DNA of 14,361 nt. Origin: JBKBXU01 sp046313675 (GTDB taxonomy: Bacteria > Bacteroidota > Bacteroidia > Cytophagales > Cytophagaceae). The translations under genes were made by a program, and so were the position numbers. This document shows, piece after piece, positions 1 through 7,565 of the stretch (within the stretch, counting starts at the first letter, position 1; every line of letters starts with the position of its first letter). The notes beneath the pieces are model-generated. The model did no database searches. It saw nothing but the letters and a program-made list of their open reading frames with translations, and had not been told where the DNA came from. Location of the stretch: positions 1 to 14,361 of the forward strand of contig JBKBXU010000092.1 in the NCBI GenBank assembly GCA_046313675.1, written 5' to 3'.

Positions 1-468
1 AATTATGAAAGGTTTTTTGAAGAATCTTCCTATCTGTATCATAACAGAAAGATTCAGAAAAATATTATTGAGTTTAGCGACTTCCTTGTTAATGTACTAA
101 AGGTCGAAAAAATTCCCGGCGCCCGTATGGAGGCAAAAGTTACTTACCATGATTCCTGCAGTGCCTTAAGGGAATGTGGTATAAAGAATGAACCAAGGAA
201 ATTATTGAAAAATGTCGAAGGCCTGCAATTAATAGAAATGGCGGATGTGGAAACCTGCTGTGGTTTTGGAGGAACTTTTGCCGTAAAGTTCGAGGCTATA
301 TCTACCGGTATGGCTGAACAGAAAGTTGAGAATGCGGAAGCTACAGGAGCAGAATTTATTATTTCTACCGACGCATCCTGCCTTATGCATATCAATGGAT
401 TTAGTGCAAAAAAAGGTAAGAATATTAAAACCTTACATTTAGCCGATGTACTTGCTATGGGGTGGTAG
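1..468 (+). CDS. LutA/GlpC-type cysteine-rich (Fe-S)-binding oxidoreductase subunit, 3' part
   Basis: The reading frame is open from base 1 to the TAG at 466-468, so this is the C-terminal 155 residues of a longer protein; LutA-type proteins are about 240 residues, so roughly a third is outside the window. Visible is one CCG domain (PF02754-like): YHDSC (C53 of the fragment), CCGFGGTF (C86, C87) and DASCLMH (C127). This spacing and the final CLM in place of CxxC are typical of LutA/YkgE proteins. In that family the domain binds an Fe-S cluster or sits at the electron-transfer site of an L-lactate oxidation complex (LutABC) in the cytoplasm. LutB and LutC are not visible, so a lactate role is inference; a glycolate or heterodisulfide reductase-like subunit is the alternative. 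Its last 14 bases overlap the 3' end of the convergent DUF4249 gene. Confidence 0.85.
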   Translation, partial: NYERFFEESSYLYHNRKIQKNIIEFSDFLVNVLKVEKIPGARMEAKVTYHDSCSALRECGIKNEPRKLLKNVEGLQLIEMADVETCCGFGGTFAVKFEAISTGMAEQKVENAEATGAEFIISTDASCLMHINGFSAKKGKNIKTLHLADVLAMGW

Positions 469-1264
469 CAGGAAGAACTTTCATGTCATAGGCTAGACCT
501 GTAAATATTCCGATTGCTCCTTTAATATTAGACCTGATTTGTGAAGGCTGACTAAAAGGATTCCCATTGGCACTCCTTGCTTCCCGAGTACTCATTAAAA
601 ACTCATAGTGTTCGCGGGTAAGATGATAAAGAATAATAAATACAGGATCCCATGGTTCAAAACGTGGCCTTCCTCCTAAAACGACCAACTCCGATTCCAG
701 TAATTTATCATCAGTAATCAAGTCAGTAACTACTGCTTCATGTAAAGAATCCCTTTTTACCATGTACCTGTAAAAATTGGCTGTGGTAGGATTGTCCTTA
801 AAATAAATCTGTGGGTAAGATAAATTCCGGTCATTGTATATAAATTCCACAGAATCAATTTTTACCGGTTGAATGAGACGGGTATTAGCAGTTATCTCTT
901 TTCCGTTTTTATCTATAATGTGCAGATAGAATGATGAATTAAAATCAAATGGAACAGTTTTCGGTGAGTAGTAATTGTAATAATTGCCCGATAATGTGTC
1001 AAAGTGAGGGAAATAATGTAATGTATCAATGCTCCCCTGATAGTTAATGGTAACAATCGCATTAGGATCCTCTGAAATGTTTGACTCGGATAAATAAGGA
1101 ACACTTCTGGTTAATGTCAGTCTATAATTTCTTCCAGGCTGCAAATAACATTCAATAACGGGTTCATTTTCATAGTCCGGCATAGGAATCACTACTTCCT
1201 TTTCCGAGGTACAGGAGCTTAGAACAGCTAAAAATGATACTATATATATATACCTTTTAATCAT
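455..1264 (-). CDS. DUF4249-type outer-membrane-associated lipoprotein
   Basis: A 269-residue protein with a short lysine/arginine N-terminus, a hydrophobic stretch and a lipobox ending LSSC (C18), so it is probably a lipoprotein. The mature part begins with a segment (VIECYLQPGRNYRLTLTRS) and continues as an all-beta, immunoglobulin-like fold, as expected for DUF4249. In Bacteroidota DUF4249 genes very often follow a TonB-dependent receptor gene. That is the case here: the receptor's TGA stop shares one base with this ATG (TGATG), which implies translational coupling. The likely role is an accessory lipoprotein of the receptor at the outer membrane; the substrate is unknown. The C-terminus is short, without a clear extra domain. 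The stop codon lies inside the convergent LutA-like gene, a 14-base overlap. The family assignment is from pattern memory, without a database search. Confidence 0.8.
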   Translation of the reverse strand: MIKRYIYIVSFLAVLSSCTSEKEVVIPMPDYENEPVIECYLQPGRNYRLTLTRSVPYLSESNISEDPNAIVTINYQGSIDTLHYFPHFDTLSGNYYNYYSPKTVPFDFNSSFYLHIIDKNGKEITANTRLIQPVKIDSVEFIYNDRNLSYPQIYFKDNPTTANFYRYMVKRDSLHEAVVTDLITDDKLLESELVVLGGRPRFEPWDPVFIILYHLTREHYEFLMSTREARSANGNPFSQPSQIRSNIKGAIGIFTGLAYDMKVLPATTP

Positions 1265-3567
1265 CAGAATCTAAAGTTATATGTTACCGAAGGTATTAAT
1301 GGAAATAAGGATACCTGTTTGCCAACAAATCTTGAACTTTGCTGATTTGCATTAACCTCCTCATCAAAATATAAGAAATATGGGTTTCTTCTATTGTAAA
1401 CATTATACACGCTGAAGGTAAGATCCGACTCGCCCCATTTTCGGAAAAACTTCCAAACCAAACCTATATCCATGCGGTGATATGCAGGCATTCTGAAACT
1501 GTTTCTATCTCCATAAACAGGAACAACCGTTGCTTGTCCGGGTGGTATATCAAACAAAACCATTCGGCCTATAGGTAGGGTAACGGCATTTCCTGTCCCA
1601 TAAATCCAGGTTCCGGTAAGGGTTACTCTTTTTGAGAGTTTGTGCATTGCAACAACTGAAATATCATGTCTTCTGTCGTAACGGGCAGGAAATTTAATTC
1701 CGTCATTGATTTCATCAAACTGCCTCCAGGTCCAGGAGAGTGTATATCCTATCCAGCCGGTTGTACGCCCACTTTTCTTTTCCAGATAAATTTCGTTTCC
1801 ATAGCTCCATCCACGGCCATAGACGAATTCATTTTCAAGCTCATCATTTACGAATAAATTTGCCCCATCCTTAAAATCAATTTGGCGATCCATCCATTTA
1901 TAATAAACCTCATTGGTTAATGAGTATTTATTATCTTTCAGATCGATAGATATTCCCGCTGCCAGCTGATCAGATTTTTGAGGGCGCGTTAAGGTTGTGG
2001 ATGGATACCAGATATCAGTAGGCAAAGTCGCTCCTGAATTACTGGCCAGATGCAGGTATTGATACATTCTGGCATAACTTGCTTTTATTGAAATGTTGTC
2101 CTGTACCAGATATCTGCCTGAAATTCGTGGTTCTAATCCGGAATAGAACTGCCCCTGATTATAAAAGCCCGATACCCGTAATCCGGTATTGAAGCGAAGT
2201 CTTGTTGAATAAATAAAATCATCAGTGATATAAATGCCGTATTCTGAAGACCCAAGATCTGTGCCGGCACCTAAACTTACACCTCCATTATTGGTCCCTG
2301 CCTGAAATCTTCCGATTTCAAAATCATGAAGCAAAGCCTGCCCACCATATTTAATAGTATGTCTTGGACTTATCTTATGATTGTAATCTATTTTAGCACC
2401 ATAGTTTTTTATTCCTGAACCCAGATTGAAAGAAAAGGTACGGAACCTGTTTTCAATATTGTACTGGTAATCTGAGTAGAATAGGGTAACATCCGATGAT
2501 ACATTCTCATTATAATAATGTGACCAGGTAAGCGCAGAAACGGTGTTGCCCCAATCAAAATCAAAATTGGTGTTTCTGCTGGTATACCCAAACTGATCTC
2601 TTCCCAAATAGCCGGTAAGTGTAATCTTGTCCTTCTTAGTTACGTTCCATGAGATTTTGCCATTAAGATCATAGAAGAAATAAGCCGGAATAGGACTGAA
2701 GTTTGGTTGACCTTCCTGCCAACGGTTTATCTGGTTAGTAATTAGATCAAAGTATGTTCTTCTTCCGGATATGATAAAAGAAAGTTTGTCTTCCACAATT
2801 GGGCCTTCAAGTGTAAGTCGGGATGATATTAAGCCAAGTCCTCCCGAACCCTTAAAGGAATTTTTATCCCCTTCTCTTAAGGTAACATCAACAACGGAGG
2901 ATAACCTGCCACCGTAATTTGCAGGAAAATCTCCCTTGTACAGATCAATATTTCGAACTGCATCAGGATTAAAAACACTGAAGAATCCAAACAGATGGTT
3001 TGGGTTATAAACTATGGCATTATCCAATAGAAAAAGATTTTGATCCGGGCCACCACCTCTTACATACAAACCTGTTGTTCCTTCACCACCTGATTGAATT
3101 CCTGGTTTGAGCTGAAGGGTTTTAAGAAGGTCTACCTCTCCAAAAAACGCAGGCAAAAGGGCCGCCTCTTTTGGAGTAATACGGACAACACTCATTTGAG
3201 TAGTTAGGATATTTTCATTTACCTTGTTCCCTTTTATTTCAACCTCTTCTAATTCTATACCCTCTTCTTCCAGATTTATGTTCAGTACATAATCTTTATT
3301 TAGATAAATGGTTTTTTGGAAGGTTTTATATCCAAGGTATTCTACCTTAATATGCAGGGTATCGGAAGGTAGTGATATTTCAAAATAGCCATTATCATCG
3401 GCATATATTCCTTTTTTCAGGTTTGTTATTTCAATGAAAGCACCGGAAAGCTCAAAATCAAAACCGGCATCTTTTACATAGCCAGACAGCTTGTAATTTT
3501 GTGCTTGTGAAAGGCTTGTTATGAACAGGAGAGATATAAAAAATATAAAGAATATCTTGTTAGTCAT
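1264..3567 (-). CDS. TonB-dependent receptor with N-terminal carboxypeptidase-like regulatory domain
   Basis: A 767-residue outer-membrane transporter. In order: signal peptide at about residues 1-22 (ending SLSQAQ); a carboxypeptidase-D regulatory-like beta-sandwich at about 25-98 (LSGYVKDA, GIYADDNGYFEI, VEYLGYKT); a plug domain at about 115-235 with the hallmark GLYVRGGGPDQNLFLLDN, NPNHLFGFFSVFNPDAV and GDFPANYGGRLSSVVDV segments; then a beta-barrel at about 240-767 ending in aromatic YNFRF with terminal Phe, the usual outer-membrane insertion signal. The RGGG form of the plug is typical of this Bacteroidota receptor class. It should import a substrate into the periplasm using TonB-ExbBD energy. 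It is 66 bases downstream of the M1 peptidase gene and coupled to the DUF4249 gene, so peptides or a peptide-bound ligand are a reasonable guess, but nothing in the sequence fixes the substrate. No TonB box was identified with confidence. Confidence 0.95.
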   Translation of the reverse strand: MTNKIFFIFFISLLFITSLSQAQNYKLSGYVKDAGFDFELSGAFIEITNLKKGIYADDNGYFEISLPSDTLHIKVEYLGYKTFQKTIYLNKDYVLNINLEEEGIELEEVEIKGNKVNENILTTQMSVVRITPKEAALLPAFFGEVDLLKTLQLKPGIQSGGEGTTGLYVRGGGPDQNLFLLDNAIVYNPNHLFGFFSVFNPDAVRNIDLYKGDFPANYGGRLSSVVDVTLREGDKNSFKGSGGLGLISSRLTLEGPIVEDKLSFIISGRRTYFDLITNQINRWQEGQPNFSPIPAYFFYDLNGKISWNVTKKDKITLTGYLGRDQFGYTSRNTNFDFDWGNTVSALTWSHYYNENVSSDVTLFYSDYQYNIENRFRTFSFNLGSGIKNYGAKIDYNHKISPRHTIKYGGQALLHDFEIGRFQAGTNNGGVSLGAGTDLGSSEYGIYITDDFIYSTRLRFNTGLRVSGFYNQGQFYSGLEPRISGRYLVQDNISIKASYARMYQYLHLASNSGATLPTDIWYPSTTLTRPQKSDQLAAGISIDLKDNKYSLTNEVYYKWMDRQIDFKDGANLFVNDELENEFVYGRGWSYGNEIYLEKKSGRTTGWIGYTLSWTWRQFDEINDGIKFPARYDRRHDISVVAMHKLSKRVTLTGTWIYGTGNAVTLPIGRMVLFDIPPGQATVVPVYGDRNSFRMPAYHRMDIGLVWKFFRKWGESDLTFSVYNVYNRRNPYFLYFDEEVNANQQSSRFVGKQVSLFPLIPSVTYNFRF

Positions 3568-3633
3568 TGGCTTTATAACACGATATAGTTAACGTGCTAC
3601 TATTAAAAATATTTATATGTTGGCTCTTTTTTT

Positions 3634-6600
3634 TCAAAATGCCCGGCTTACTCCTATTACATATCGGAGCTGTAAAAAGTTTTCGGTGGGAGGTGGAGTA
3701 TTTAGGAATAATGGCATATCAAATCGGATTACTAATGGGTTTATTGTTAATGGAGAAAATTTTATATTCATAGCTGTTCCAATTCCGGCATCCATCCGCA
3801 CTTTTCCAAATGCAGAATTTCCAGGGCTTAGTTGGTAATTTAGTATACCCGCGTCTGCAAAAAGATAGGTATCAAAACTTAGGTGCTTAAAAACTCCTCC
3901 GGGTTTTATAGGGAAGAATTTGTCAAAGTCTATTTCAAGATTAACAGCGGCTCCTGAGTTTCCCATATAGCCAAATACCACGGTGTCGGCATCGTTGACA
4001 GAAATCAGATCCGGACTTAGGTAACCGGCATACCCTCTTAGGTTCAAGCCTCCTCCCATGTGAAAATGTCCGGGCGTTTCATTAAATCGAACCCAGTCTT
4101 CAGGAACAAAGCCTCTGGCTCTGGTGATTCTGTTTGTAAGCATTTCCTCAGGGTTAGCACCTGCAAGATATAAAGCCGATTCCATTGGAAAATTCCCTGT
4201 ACCCCATTGACCAAATACTCTTGACCTTACGTCAATTTTGCCGTAGCTTACACTGTTAATGGAATTTAACCTCAGATAGCCATAATTAAAATCAGATCCA
4301 AAGGATGGTGTCCTTGCTGAAATCGTCATTTGGCCGCTTCCTCTTTTATAAACATAATTTCTGAAGAATCCCATGTCTATAAATGAATTTATAAAGTTGT
4401 TAAACTCTCCCTGTCTTCCCCAATGGTCTGGAAGAAGAAGGTATTGCCTGTAGTTTAATTCGTTGATAAGGACTCCGGGACGTAAAAATATCCTGGAGAA
4501 ACGTGGGTTTTTCATGTCCTGACTGCGGAATGTTTTTTCCGCACCTACACCAAGTTTCCAGATTCCGGCATTATAATAAGCATTTTGAGAAATTTTCAAT
4601 CCCTGCCATACCTCATTAAAACTATTTTCATTTCTTAGATCAAAGGCAAACAATTGGCTCGTGAAGGTTGGTTCTTCTTCTCTCCAGGTTCCGCCAATGG
4701 TTGTATTTAACCAGGTACTGACTGAAAAACTGTTACGGGTCATATAACTTCCTCTGAGATTAAGGCCAAATTGAATTCCATCAAATCCATTGTACCAGAT
4801 GTCCGGACGCCAAAAATTTCGTTTTTCATCCCAGCGATTTATATTAGGTACTCTGTGGTCAAATTGCCAGGAGCGTATGCCTCCTTGTCCTTTTCTATTA
4901 TCTCGCAAATCAACATCAGCAAGGAAATGATCCGGATCTATTTCAACATTGGCAATGGGGCCTGGTAATGTGACTGTAGCAGTGTAGGTGGGCTGAATTT
5001 TATCCCATCCATACCATTTAGGAAGAACGGTTGCATCTGTTTTCTTTATAAACCAGGTATTTGGTATGTGAAATTTATGGGTCTCGCCATCGGTGGTTGT
5101 TACCGTAAAGTCAATAGGCATTTGCATTCTGCCTTTCCGTTCAAAAGTGATTAAATATTCATTTGGATTGTCTCCGCTTCTGATCCTTTTAATACCATAG
5201 TCAATGGTTTTGGTAGTCTCCAACCATTGATCGAAAAACCAGTTAAGGTCTGTTTGAGTATATTCTATAATGGCTTGTCTGAAATCTTCCGGGTAGGGAT
5301 GGGCAAATTTCCACTTTTGAACATAATGCTGCATTGCTTTTAGAAAAAGCTCTTCCCCAAGAATATACTTTAAGTTATATAACATTACACCTGCTTTATA
5401 ATATACCAGGCCATAACTTCCTCCATGTCTTATTGCGCCATTAAATCCTGCAGAATGGGTGTTTAGTGGCTCATCAAAGCCTTCCGTAATGGTATGGACG
5501 TATGGGTAATACAGGCTTTCATATCGGTTATTGGAAGGGTCCAGGTGTCTGGTTACGTAGTTGCTGGGAGCAATCCTCTGACGTTCTTCTCCTACAATCC
5601 TGTCCATGGACCATACCGTTAAAAATTGAGTAAAGCCTTCATCCATATAAGCTCTATAGGTTTCATTGGTGCCTAACATTCCATAAAACCACATGTGGCC
5701 AACTTCGTGGGCAAGTAGTCCCTGGTGCTGGGGGTATGTTCCACCATCTAATGTTAACATAGGATATTCCATCCCGTCTCTGGCATCAGCAACAATGATT
5801 TTAGGCCAGTCATAACTTCCAAAATCCCTTGAATAAACGGAAATAACATTGGCTGTGAATCCTGCTGATTGTTGCCAACGAGAAGCATGCGGTTCCTGAA
5901 CCAGGGCTATTACTCTTATCTCATCTACTTCAATTTCACCAATTCGATACATGGGGTCTGCTGTAAATGCAAAATTGTGAACGTTTTTAGCATGAAAAAC
6001 CCAGGTCTTTGTTTTGCCCTCTTCTCTTGGAATAATGATGGAAGGCGCTTCATTCCATGGCTTTTTGGCAAAATTTGTCAGGTCAAGTTTCCTTCGTAGA
6101 TCATTCGGAAGTACCTCCTCCTGGTTAACCAGTACACCTGTGGCTTCTACGATGTAATCGTGAGGAAAAGTAAGCTCTATGTCAAATCCACCAAAATTAT
6201 TGTAAAATTCCTTGTCAAGGTGCTGTTCATTGGCTACCCAGCCGAATTTTTGATCATAAACCACGATTTGTGGATACCAGTGTACGCCATCATAATGTTT
6301 AAATCCAAAACTTTCAAATTCCTTCATCCGTCGTCGCATGGTGCCGGAGTCAAAGTAAGTTTTAAAATTCATGCTTACTTCGAGAGAATCACCGGGAGAA
6401 AGAGGAGTGTTCAGAATTAGCTGAAGGGTTGTATTATCCAGAACACTTTTGACGCTTTGCCCATTTACTAATAAATTTTCATAAGTGGTTCCTAAGCCCT
6501 GAGCTTCATAGTCTCCAAATTCTACTTTTATCCTGTTGTTTTCATTCAAATTATGATAATATGAATTAGGCTGAAAGGCATTTTGATGAAGGTTAAAGTA

Positions 6601-6867
6601 TAATTCATTTAGTGTGTGAGGAGAATTATTATAGTATACCAAGCGAAACTCATCACCATGAATAATGTCGGTGGCATCATCTATTCTGGCTTTTATGAAA
6701 TAATGAACATCCTGTTGCCAATATCCCGGGTAAGGCTTTCTGTGACCCCAATAGTGGGGATTTTCTTGGCTTCTGTAAGGAACATCCGGAGATTGATGGG
6801 CAAAACGTTGGGAAAAACCTTCTATGCTTAAAATCAGCATTAAAAAAGTTAGTAAAAAATATCTCAT
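3634..6867 (-). CDS. M1 family metallopeptidase with C-terminal Omp85-like beta-barrel
   Basis: A 1077-residue protein; classic M1 aminopeptidases without extra domains are about 600-900. Signal peptide at about 1-19 (ending GFSQ). The catalytic unit spans about 40-545. The zinc motif is HEVGH (H387, E388, H391) with the third ligand E410 exactly 18 residues later. The substrate-binding loop is GMEYP (365-369, in place of GAMEN), and the probable transition-state tyrosine is Y489 in YYKAG. A beta-sandwich follows to about 655. From about 690 to 1077 the sequence alternates polar and hydrophobic residues as in beta-strands. It contains LRGY (943-946) and FADAG (1003-1007), and ends in VIGVSRAF with terminal Phe, as Omp85/surface-antigen barrels do. 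This suggests a peptidase tethered to the outer membrane. The gene is first in a probable three-gene operon with the TonB receptor and DUF4249 gene. The peptidase call is near certain; the barrel call is inference from motifs. Confidence 0.95.
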   Translation of the reverse strand: MRYFLLTFLMLILSIEGFSQRFAHQSPDVPYRSQENPHYWGHRKPYPGYWQQDVHYFIKARIDDATDIIHGDEFRLVYYNNSPHTLNELYFNLHQNAFQPNSYYHNLNENNRIKVEFGDYEAQGLGTTYENLLVNGQSVKSVLDNTTLQLILNTPLSPGDSLEVSMNFKTYFDSGTMRRRMKEFESFGFKHYDGVHWYPQIVVYDQKFGWVANEQHLDKEFYNNFGGFDIELTFPHDYIVEATGVLVNQEEVLPNDLRRKLDLTNFAKKPWNEAPSIIIPREEGKTKTWVFHAKNVHNFAFTADPMYRIGEIEVDEIRVIALVQEPHASRWQQSAGFTANVISVYSRDFGSYDWPKIIVADARDGMEYPMLTLDGGTYPQHQGLLAHEVGHMWFYGMLGTNETYRAYMDEGFTQFLTVWSMDRIVGEERQRIAPSNYVTRHLDPSNNRYESLYYPYVHTITEGFDEPLNTHSAGFNGAIRHGGSYGLVYYKAGVMLYNLKYILGEELFLKAMQHYVQKWKFAHPYPEDFRQAIIEYTQTDLNWFFDQWLETTKTIDYGIKRIRSGDNPNEYLITFERKGRMQMPIDFTVTTTDGETHKFHIPNTWFIKKTDATVLPKWYGWDKIQPTYTATVTLPGPIANVEIDPDHFLADVDLRDNRKGQGGIRSWQFDHRVPNINRWDEKRNFWRPDIWYNGFDGIQFGLNLRGSYMTRNSFSVSTWLNTTIGGTWREEEPTFTSQLFAFDLRNENSFNEVWQGLKISQNAYYNAGIWKLGVGAEKTFRSQDMKNPRFSRIFLRPGVLINELNYRQYLLLPDHWGRQGEFNNFINSFIDMGFFRNYVYKRGSGQMTISARTPSFGSDFNYGYLRLNSINSVSYGKIDVRSRVFGQWGTGNFPMESALYLAGANPEEMLTNRITRARGFVPEDWVRFNETPGHFHMGGGLNLRGYAGYLSPDLISVNDADTVVFGYMGNSGAAVNLEIDFDKFFPIKPGGVFKHLSFDTYLFADAGILNYQLSPGNSAFGKVRMDAGIGTAMNIKFSPLTINPLVIRFDMPLFLNTPPPTENFLQLRYVIGVSRAF

Positions 6868-6895
6868 AAAATTCCTGAATTCAAATTTTAAGTAA

Positions 6896-6926
6896 CAATA
6901 ATATATTGAATTTGTTTGCCGGACAA
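6896..6926 (-). promoter_or_regulatory. possible Bacteroidota-type promoter for the M1 peptidase operon
   Basis: On the minus strand a TTG (6926-6924) is followed after 20 bases by TATTATTG (6903-6896), one mismatch from the Bacteroidota -7 consensus TAnnTTTG. Transcription would begin about 20 bases before the ATG at 6867. It lies in the 125-base divergent gap between the M1 gene and the small lipoprotein gene; nothing else clear is seen in that gap. AT-rich DNA makes chance matches likely. Confidence 0.3.
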
Positions 6927-6992
6927 GTCCCTGGTTTGAATATATGGAATTTTAGTTATGATTTCAGAGTTGGGTAATATAAACCTGCTCTT

Positions 6993-7562
6993 ATGTTTGC
7001 ACGCTTTATTATTATAATTACTATTTTAACTTATTGTGTATCCTGCTCCAAGCTTGAAGTTAAGCCTGACACTACAGGCTTTGTAGAATATACCATTAAA
7101 GAAAATAGCCATCGTTCTACCATAAGCAGGCGTTCTTTTGAAGGCAATGAACTCCGTTTTGCGGCTATTTTTGATGAGAGTGCGCAGTATCAGATAGCTG
7201 ATAATAAACAGGGAGACACCAATAAACTGTATGGCTTTTCAGATTGTAATAGTAATCATCATCATGACAACAGTGCCAGGTTTGGTTGGCGCTGGTTTGA
7301 AAATCAACTTCAGATCATGGCTTATACCTATGTGAATGGGAAAATGTCTTTTAAATACATTACCTCTCTTGACCTAAACAAAGAGTATGAATATTCACTC
7401 AGGATGAATGGAGATAAATATGTTTTCTCGGTTAACGGGGAGGAGGTAGAAATGCACAGAGCTTGTTCCGATGAAAAAGCATCAGGTTATTATTTGTTCC
7501 CGTATTTTGGGGGAGAGACTAAGGCGCCACATGAAATAAATATTAGAATCAGAGAGATTTAA
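6993..7562 (+). CDS. hypothetical small lipoprotein, predicted beta-rich
   Basis: A 189-residue protein I cannot name. It begins with a hydrophobic segment ending CVSC (C18), a plausible though imperfect lipoprotein signal, so export is likely. The rest is rich in short beta-strand-like segments: RFGWRWFENQLQIMAYTY, EYEYSLRMNGDKYVFSVNGE, and YYLFPYFGGETKAPHEINI. These resemble the regular pattern of a jelly-roll or concanavalin-like sandwich. There is a loop with C85 and three consecutive His (89-91), and a second Cys at 158 that could pair with C85. An in-frame TAA at 6975-6977 leaves ATG 6993 as the only sensible start; no Shine-Dalgarno is visible. It is a single gene, divergent from the M1 peptidase and ending 3 bases from the convergent M48 gene. 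Function unknown; carbohydrate or surface binding is only a structural guess. Confidence 0.75.
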   Translation: MFARFIIIITILTYCVSCSKLEVKPDTTGFVEYTIKENSHRSTISRRSFEGNELRFAAIFDESAQYQIADNKQGDTNKLYGFSDCNSNHHHDNSARFGWRWFENQLQIMAYTYVNGKMSFKYITSLDLNKEYEYSLRMNGDKYVFSVNGEEVEMHRACSDEKASGYYLFPYFGGETKAPHEINIRIREI

Positions 7563-7565
7563 TGA

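Noticed and set aside
451..472. Imperfect hairpin at the junction of the two convergent stop codons near 460
   Set aside because: Short stem with a wobble pair and no T tract on either strand; not strong enough to call a terminator.
1239..1252. TA dinucleotide run near the DUF4249 start
   Set aside because: It encodes the Tyr/Ile residues of the signal peptide in frame; too short to be treated as a functional repeat.
1666..1857. Antisense open frames within the receptor and M1 genes (for example 1666-1857, 4771-4968, 6160-6420)
   Set aside because: They are opposite strongly supported coding sequence, have no recognisable domains or start signals, and are shadows of the real genes.
6879..6941. 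Inverted repeat ATTCAAA / TTTGAAT in the divergent gap upstream of the M1 gene
   Set aside because: Only 7 bases, AT-rich and 49 bases apart; expected by chance, no operator claim possible.
6970..6999. TTG, 19 bases, then TATGTTTG: a perfect Bacteroidota promoter match over the start of the small lipoprotein gene
   Set aside because: The -7 box contains the ATG itself, so a transcript from it would begin inside the signal peptide and no later start gives a sensible protein. Treated as coincidence.
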